From Betaproteobacteria bacterium (GTDB lineage Bacteria > Pseudomonadota > Gammaproteobacteria > Burkholderiales > Casimicrobiaceae): a DNA stretch of 64,000 nucleotides. The DNA is taken from contig BOKS01000001.1 of the NCBI GenBank assembly GCA_016861105.1, positions 124,001-188,000 of the forward strand, given 5' to 3'. Positions 60,689-64,000 of this stretch are shown in pieces. The position numbers and the translations under genes were made by a program. Below the pieces are notes generated by a model. It saw only the letters and a program-made list of their open reading frames with translations. It was not told where the DNA came from and made no database searches. Each line of letters begins with the position of its first letter. Positions within the stretch are counted from its first letter, which is position 1.

Positions 60689-62472
60689 TGCGCCGCCTTC
60701 GCCGCCTCGCCGTCGCGCTCGCGCTCGCCGCGCTGCCGTGCGTCGCCCCGCCCGCGGGCGCCGCGGACCCGGCGAAGGTGATCCGCGACGTCTTCCCCGT
60801 CGCCGAGACGGGCTTCGACCCGGCGGCCGTTCACGACCTCTACTCGGGGACGGTCGTGCAGGCGCTGTTCGAGACGCTCTACACCTACGACTACCTCGCC
60901 CGGCCGGCACGGCTCGTGCCGCGGGCGGCGGAGGCGCTCCCGCAGGTCAGCGACGAGGGGCGGACCTACGTGATCAGGGTGCGCAAGGGCATCCTGTTCG
61001 CGCCGGATGCGGCCTTCGGCGACGCGAAGCGGGAGCTCGTCGCCGCGGACTTCGCCTACGCGCTCAAGCGCCTGATCGACCCGCGCATCCGCTCGCCGTG
61101 GGCGTTCCTTGTCGAGGGCAAGTTCGCGGGGCTCGACGAGCTCGCGGAGGAGGCGAAGCGCACCGGCCGCTTCGACTACGACCGCAAGCTCGCCGGCATC
61201 GAGGCGGTCGACCGCTACACGCTGCGGCTGCGCCTCAAGGCCACCGACTACAACCTGCCCTACGTGCTCGCCCACGAGCCGACGTCCGCGGTCGCGCGCG
61301 AGGTGATCGAGAAGTACGCCGGCGCGGACGGACGCGCGCTGGCCAACCCGGTCGGCACCGGGCCCTACCGGCTCGAGCAGTGGGTGCGCAGCGCGAAGAT
61401 CGTGCTGACGGCGAATCCGCACTACCGCGGGTTCACGTGGAGCTTCGCGTCGTCCGACCCGGCCGACGCGAAGCTGGTCGCGGAGATGCAGGGCAAGCGG
61501 ATGCCGCAGGTCGGCCGCGTCGAGATCGCGATCATCGAGGAGGACCAGTCGCGGCTGCTCGCCTTCCGGAACGGCGAGCTCGACATCATGAACCTCGAGG
61601 GTCCGCTCGCGCCGAACGTGCTCGACGGCGACCGCCTCCGTCCGGAGTTCGCGCAGAAGGGCATCCGGCTGTCGCGCATCATCGATCCCGAGATCTCGTA
61701 CCTGTACTGGAACCTGCAGGACCCGGTGGTGGGGGGGCTGGCGAAGGAGAAGGTCGCGCTGCGCCGCGCGCTCGCGATGTCGTATCCGGTCGACGAGGAC
61801 GTGAAGGTGCTGCGCAACGGGCAGGCCGTCGAGGCGCGCTACCCGATCCCGCCGGGCGTCGTCGGGCACCAGCCGGACTGGCGCCCGGCGATCCGCCACG
61901 ACCCGGCCGGGGCCAACGCCCTGCTGGACACGTTCGGCTACCGCCGGGGGGCGGACGGCTACCGCACGCTGCCCGACGGCAAGCCGCTCACGATCCGCCA
62001 CAGCTCGCGCCCGGACACGGCCGCGCGGCAGCAGGACGAGCTGATCCGCAAGGCCTACGACGCGATCGGCGTGCGCGTCGAGTTCCACAAGGAGAAGTTC
62101 CCCGAGCTCCTCAAGCTCGAGAAGCAGTGCAAGCTGCAGAGCCGCGTCGCGTCGTGGATCGCCGACTATCCCGACGGCGACAACTTCATGCAGCTGCTCT
62201 ACGGGCCCAACACGTTCCAGAGCAACAACGCCTGCGCCAGGATCCCCGAGTACGACCGGCTCTACGAGCAGTCGGTGCGCACGCCGCCGGGGCCGGCGCG
62301 CGACAGGCTCTACCAGGACATGACGCGGGTGATCGAGGCATACGCGCCGTGGCGGCTGACGGTCAGCCGCTACCGCAACCAGCTCGTGCAGCCGCGCGTG
62401 CGGGGCTACCGGCGGCACCCGATGCTGCACGCGCACTGGCACTACCTCGACGTGGCGCCGTCGCCGAAATGA
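60688..62472 (+). CDS. Peptide-type ABC transporter binding protein 2 (SBP family 5)
   Basis: 594 residues from an ATG at 60688, overlapping the previous stop by one base. A signal peptide (MRRLRRLAVALALAALPCVA) precedes the same family-5 layout as protein 1, with matching landmarks NPVGTGPYRLEQW, GKRMPQVGRVEIAIIEEDQSR (in parts), DPVVGGLAKEKVALRRALAM and SWIADYPDGDNFMQLLYGPN. It is clearly a tandem duplicate that has diverged. It may extend the ligand range of the importer. Confidence 0.9.
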   Translation: MRRLRRLAVALALAALPCVAPPAGAADPAKVIRDVFPVAETGFDPAAVHDLYSGTVVQALFETLYTYDYLARPARLVPRAAEALPQVSDEGRTYVIRVRKGILFAPDAAFGDAKRELVAADFAYALKRLIDPRIRSPWAFLVEGKFAGLDELAEEAKRTGRFDYDRKLAGIEAVDRYTLRLRLKATDYNLPYVLAHEPTSAVAREVIEKYAGADGRALANPVGTGPYRLEQWVRSAKIVLTANPHYRGFTWSFASSDPADAKLVAEMQGKRMPQVGRVEIAIIEEDQSRLLAFRNGELDIMNLEGPLAPNVLDGDRLRPEFAQKGIRLSRIIDPEISYLYWNLQDPVVGGLAKEKVALRRALAMSYPVDEDVKVLRNGQAVEARYPIPPGVVGHQPDWRPAIRHDPAGANALLDTFGYRRGADGYRTLPDGKPLTIRHSSRPDTAARQQDELIRKAYDAIGVRVEFHKEKFPELLKLEKQCKLQSRVASWIADYPDGDNFMQLLYGPNTFQSNNACARIPEYDRLYEQSVRTPPGPARDRLYQDMTRVIEAYAPWRLTVSRYRNQLVQPRVRGYRRHPMLHAHWHYLDVAPSPK

Positions 62473-62626
62473 TGCGAAGAGCGCGCGCCACCGCGTCGCC
62501 GCTCCCGCGCGAGCGGGCGACCGGCGGCCTCGGGGCCCCCGGCGCCGGGTCGCCGCCTTTCGCCGGGACACCGGCCGCGAGCCGTCGTCCGGCACGCGCC
62601 CGCCCCGCCGTCACCGGAGACTGAGG

Positions 62627-63565
62627 ATGGCCGCATACATCGTGCGCAGGCTGTGGCAGATGATACCGACGATGCTCGGCGTCATCCTGCTCGTCTTCGT
62701 CCTGTTCAACTGGGTCGGCGGCGATCCGGCGTACGTGCTCGCGGGGAAGATCAGCAACCAGGAGCAGATCGACAACATCCGCCGGCAGCTCGGCGTGGAC
62801 CAGCCCTACTGGGTCCAGCTGTGGATCTTCGTGAAGCAGGTCCTCACGGCCGACTTCGGCGCCTCGTGGAGCACGAACGAGCGCATCTCGCACATCCTCG
62901 CCACGCGCCTGGGCCCGTCGCTCACCGTCCTCGTGCCGCTGCTGATCCTCGACACGATCATCTCCGTCGCGCTCGCGCTCGCCGTCGCCTACGTGCGCGG
63001 ATCGCTGACCGACCGGCTGGTGATGATCCTGTGCACCGTCGGGCTGTCGATCTCGATCCTCGTGTACATCATCGTCTTCCAGTACTTCTTCGCCTACAAG
63101 CTGGGCTGGTTCCCGGTGCAGGGCTGGGGCAGCGGCTTCTGGGAGAACCTCGTCGTGTACTCCTCGCTGCCGATCCTCATCGGGCTCGTGGTGAGCATCG
63201 CGCCGAGCCTGCGGCTCTACCGGACGTTCGTGCTCGACGAGATCAACCAGGACTACGTGCGCACCGCGCGCGCCAAGGGCGTGGGCGAGAACCGCATCAT
63301 GTGGGTGCACGTTCTGCGCAACGCCTCGATCCCGATCATCACTTACGTCATGGCGGCGCTGCCGGGGCTGCTGCTGGGCGCGTTCCTCATCGAGCGCTTC
63401 TTCTCGATCCCGGGCATCGGGCGCGAGGTGATCCTCGCCGTCGAGCGCTCGGACTTCCCCGTCATCAAGGCGATCACCGTCTACGTCGCCTTCGCCACGA
63501 TCCTGTCCAACCTGCTCGCCGACCTGATGTACAAGGCCGTCGACCCGCGGGTCCAGCTCAAGTAG
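62627..63565 (+). CDS. Peptide-type ABC transporter permease 1 (DppB-like)
   Basis: 312 residues from an ATG at 62627. The DppB pattern is complete: an N-terminal helix (YIVRRLWQMIPTMLGVILLVF), GGDPA, five further helices, and the EAA loop DYVRTARAKGVGENRIMWVHVLRNA (in parts) that contacts the ATPase. It lies 154 bp after binding protein 2, a gap with no recognisable feature. Confidence 0.93.
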   Translation: MAAYIVRRLWQMIPTMLGVILLVFVLFNWVGGDPAYVLAGKISNQEQIDNIRRQLGVDQPYWVQLWIFVKQVLTADFGASWSTNERISHILATRLGPSLTVLVPLLILDTIISVALALAVAYVRGSLTDRLVMILCTVGLSISILVYIIVFQYFFAYKLGWFPVQGWGSGFWENLVVYSSLPILIGLVVSIAPSLRLYRTFVLDEINQDYVRTARAKGVGENRIMWVHVLRNASIPIITYVMAALPGLLLGAFLIERFFSIPGIGREVILAVERSDFPVIKAITVYVAFATILSNLLADLMYKAVDPRVQLK

Positions 63566-63574
63566 GGGCGCGCG

Positions 63575-64000
63575 ATGAGCACCGACGCCGCAACGCTTCC
63601 GCGCGCGCACCGTCCGGGCGGGCCCCGCGAGGTCCCGCGGCACGTCTCGCCGGGGCTGTGGACGCTCGCCTGGCGGCGGCTGCGCGCCGACCGCGTCGCC
63701 ATGGTCTCGTTGTGGATCGTCGCCGCCTTCCTCGTGATGATGGTGCTGTCGGGCAGCGGGCTCATCGCGTCCGACTGGTCGCGCGAGGTGGGCGTCAACT
63801 ACGCGCCGCCGACCTTCGTCGGCCCCGACGCGGGCGGGCAGGGGCCGGGTGCCGCGTCGCCGCACGGCGACGCCGGGCCGACGGCCGCCAGCGAGTTCGA
63901 GTCGACCGTCGTCGATCCGATCGGCGACGTGATCGCGGAGCTGCGCCGCGGCCAGGCCCCCTCCGGCGCGGCCCACGGCGGCGACGTGGTCGACCCGCTG
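63575..64000 (+). CDS. Peptide-type ABC transporter permease 2 (DppC-like), truncated by window end
   Basis: The ATG at 63575 opens a frame that runs to the window edge (142 codons seen). The start (SPGLWTLAWRRLRADRVAMVSLWIVAAFLVMMVL) is the OppC N-terminal domain with the first membrane helix. After it, residues about 75-142 are Gly/Pro/Ala-rich and acidic (VGPDAGGQGPGAASPHGDAG) with no second helix yet, longer than in typical DppC. The rest of the operon lies outside the window. Confidence 0.85.
   Translation, partial: MSTDAATLPRAHRPGGPREVPRHVSPGLWTLAWRRLRADRVAMVSLWIVAAFLVMMVLSGSGLIASDWSREVGVNYAPPTFVGPDAGGQGPGAASPHGDAGPTAASEFESTVVDPIGDVIAELRRGQAPSGAAHGGDVVDPL

Noticed and set aside
1..64000. 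tRNA, rRNA, riboswitch, CRISPR, insertion sequence or replication origin
   Set aside because: I found no cloverleaf, rRNA, riboswitch core, repeat-spacer array, transposase gene or DnaA-box cluster by reading both strands. A covariance search could still find something small.

Overview
The window is a very GC-rich chromosomal segment (codon third positions are almost always G or C, with frequent GTG starts) of a Gram-negative bacterium. I infer a betaproteobacterium, probably Burkholderiales-like. The reasons are the PHA cluster with a PhaR repressor, a RecJ/RpfE-type pair beside LolCD, the BamD, RluD, PgeF and RsgA types present, and many TRAP and ABC uptake operons. There are no tRNA or rRNA genes, insertion sequences, CRISPR arrays or phage modules. 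Most of the genes look like ordinary chromosome. The first 4 kb is the most accessory-looking part.

Layout. 1-3958 (minus): three tandem paralogous exported proteins with a cysteine-containing SLH-like domain, YadA-type head repeats and a C-terminal S74 self-cleaving chaperone. The first runs off the window and the middle one carries a 2-nt frameshift. 4105-5260: a short heme-copper-oxidase-like membrane protein and a GFA-family zinc enzyme. 5288-14747 (minus): a purine-type operon of xdhA-xdhB-xdhC, a double ABC ATPase, an exported alpha/beta hydrolase and two nucleoside-type permeases. 14916-20841: two divergent family-3 binding proteins, the second heading an Mla/MCE lipid-transport operon (STAS-MlaE, MlaF, MlaD, auxiliary lipoprotein). 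21026-26922: a tripartite RND efflux system. 27261-29792: rsgA and rimO, convergent.

29872-34327 holds polyhydroxyalkanoate metabolism: phaR, a phasin, phaB and phaC. Downstream of the phasin gene lie two tandem hairpin-plus-terminator units that share an identical 14-nt CCTCCTCCTCCTGA loop. They are strong candidates for sibling anti-Shine-Dalgarno sRNAs. 34581-37167 (minus): rluD, pgeF and a ZIP transporter. 37191-43455: bamD, a YoaA/DinG helicase, an orphan exported protein, an SDR and recJ. 43452-47396: an RpfE-like protein, lolC, lolD and a LuxR-type regulator. 47416-52402 (minus): an IclR-controlled operon with a cupin, a NitT/TauT-type ABC importer and an atypical DapA-family enzyme. 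52657-54494: small envelope proteins and a BrkB protein. 54578-57487: a TRAP transporter. 57545-58799: an AlkA-like glycosylase and a DUF2062 protein. 58856-64000: a peptide-type ABC importer with two tandem binding proteins; its second permease runs off the window.

Tight packing is characteristic: at least twelve gene junctions are ATGA or GTGA four-base overlaps, which implies widespread translational coupling and helps fix start codons.
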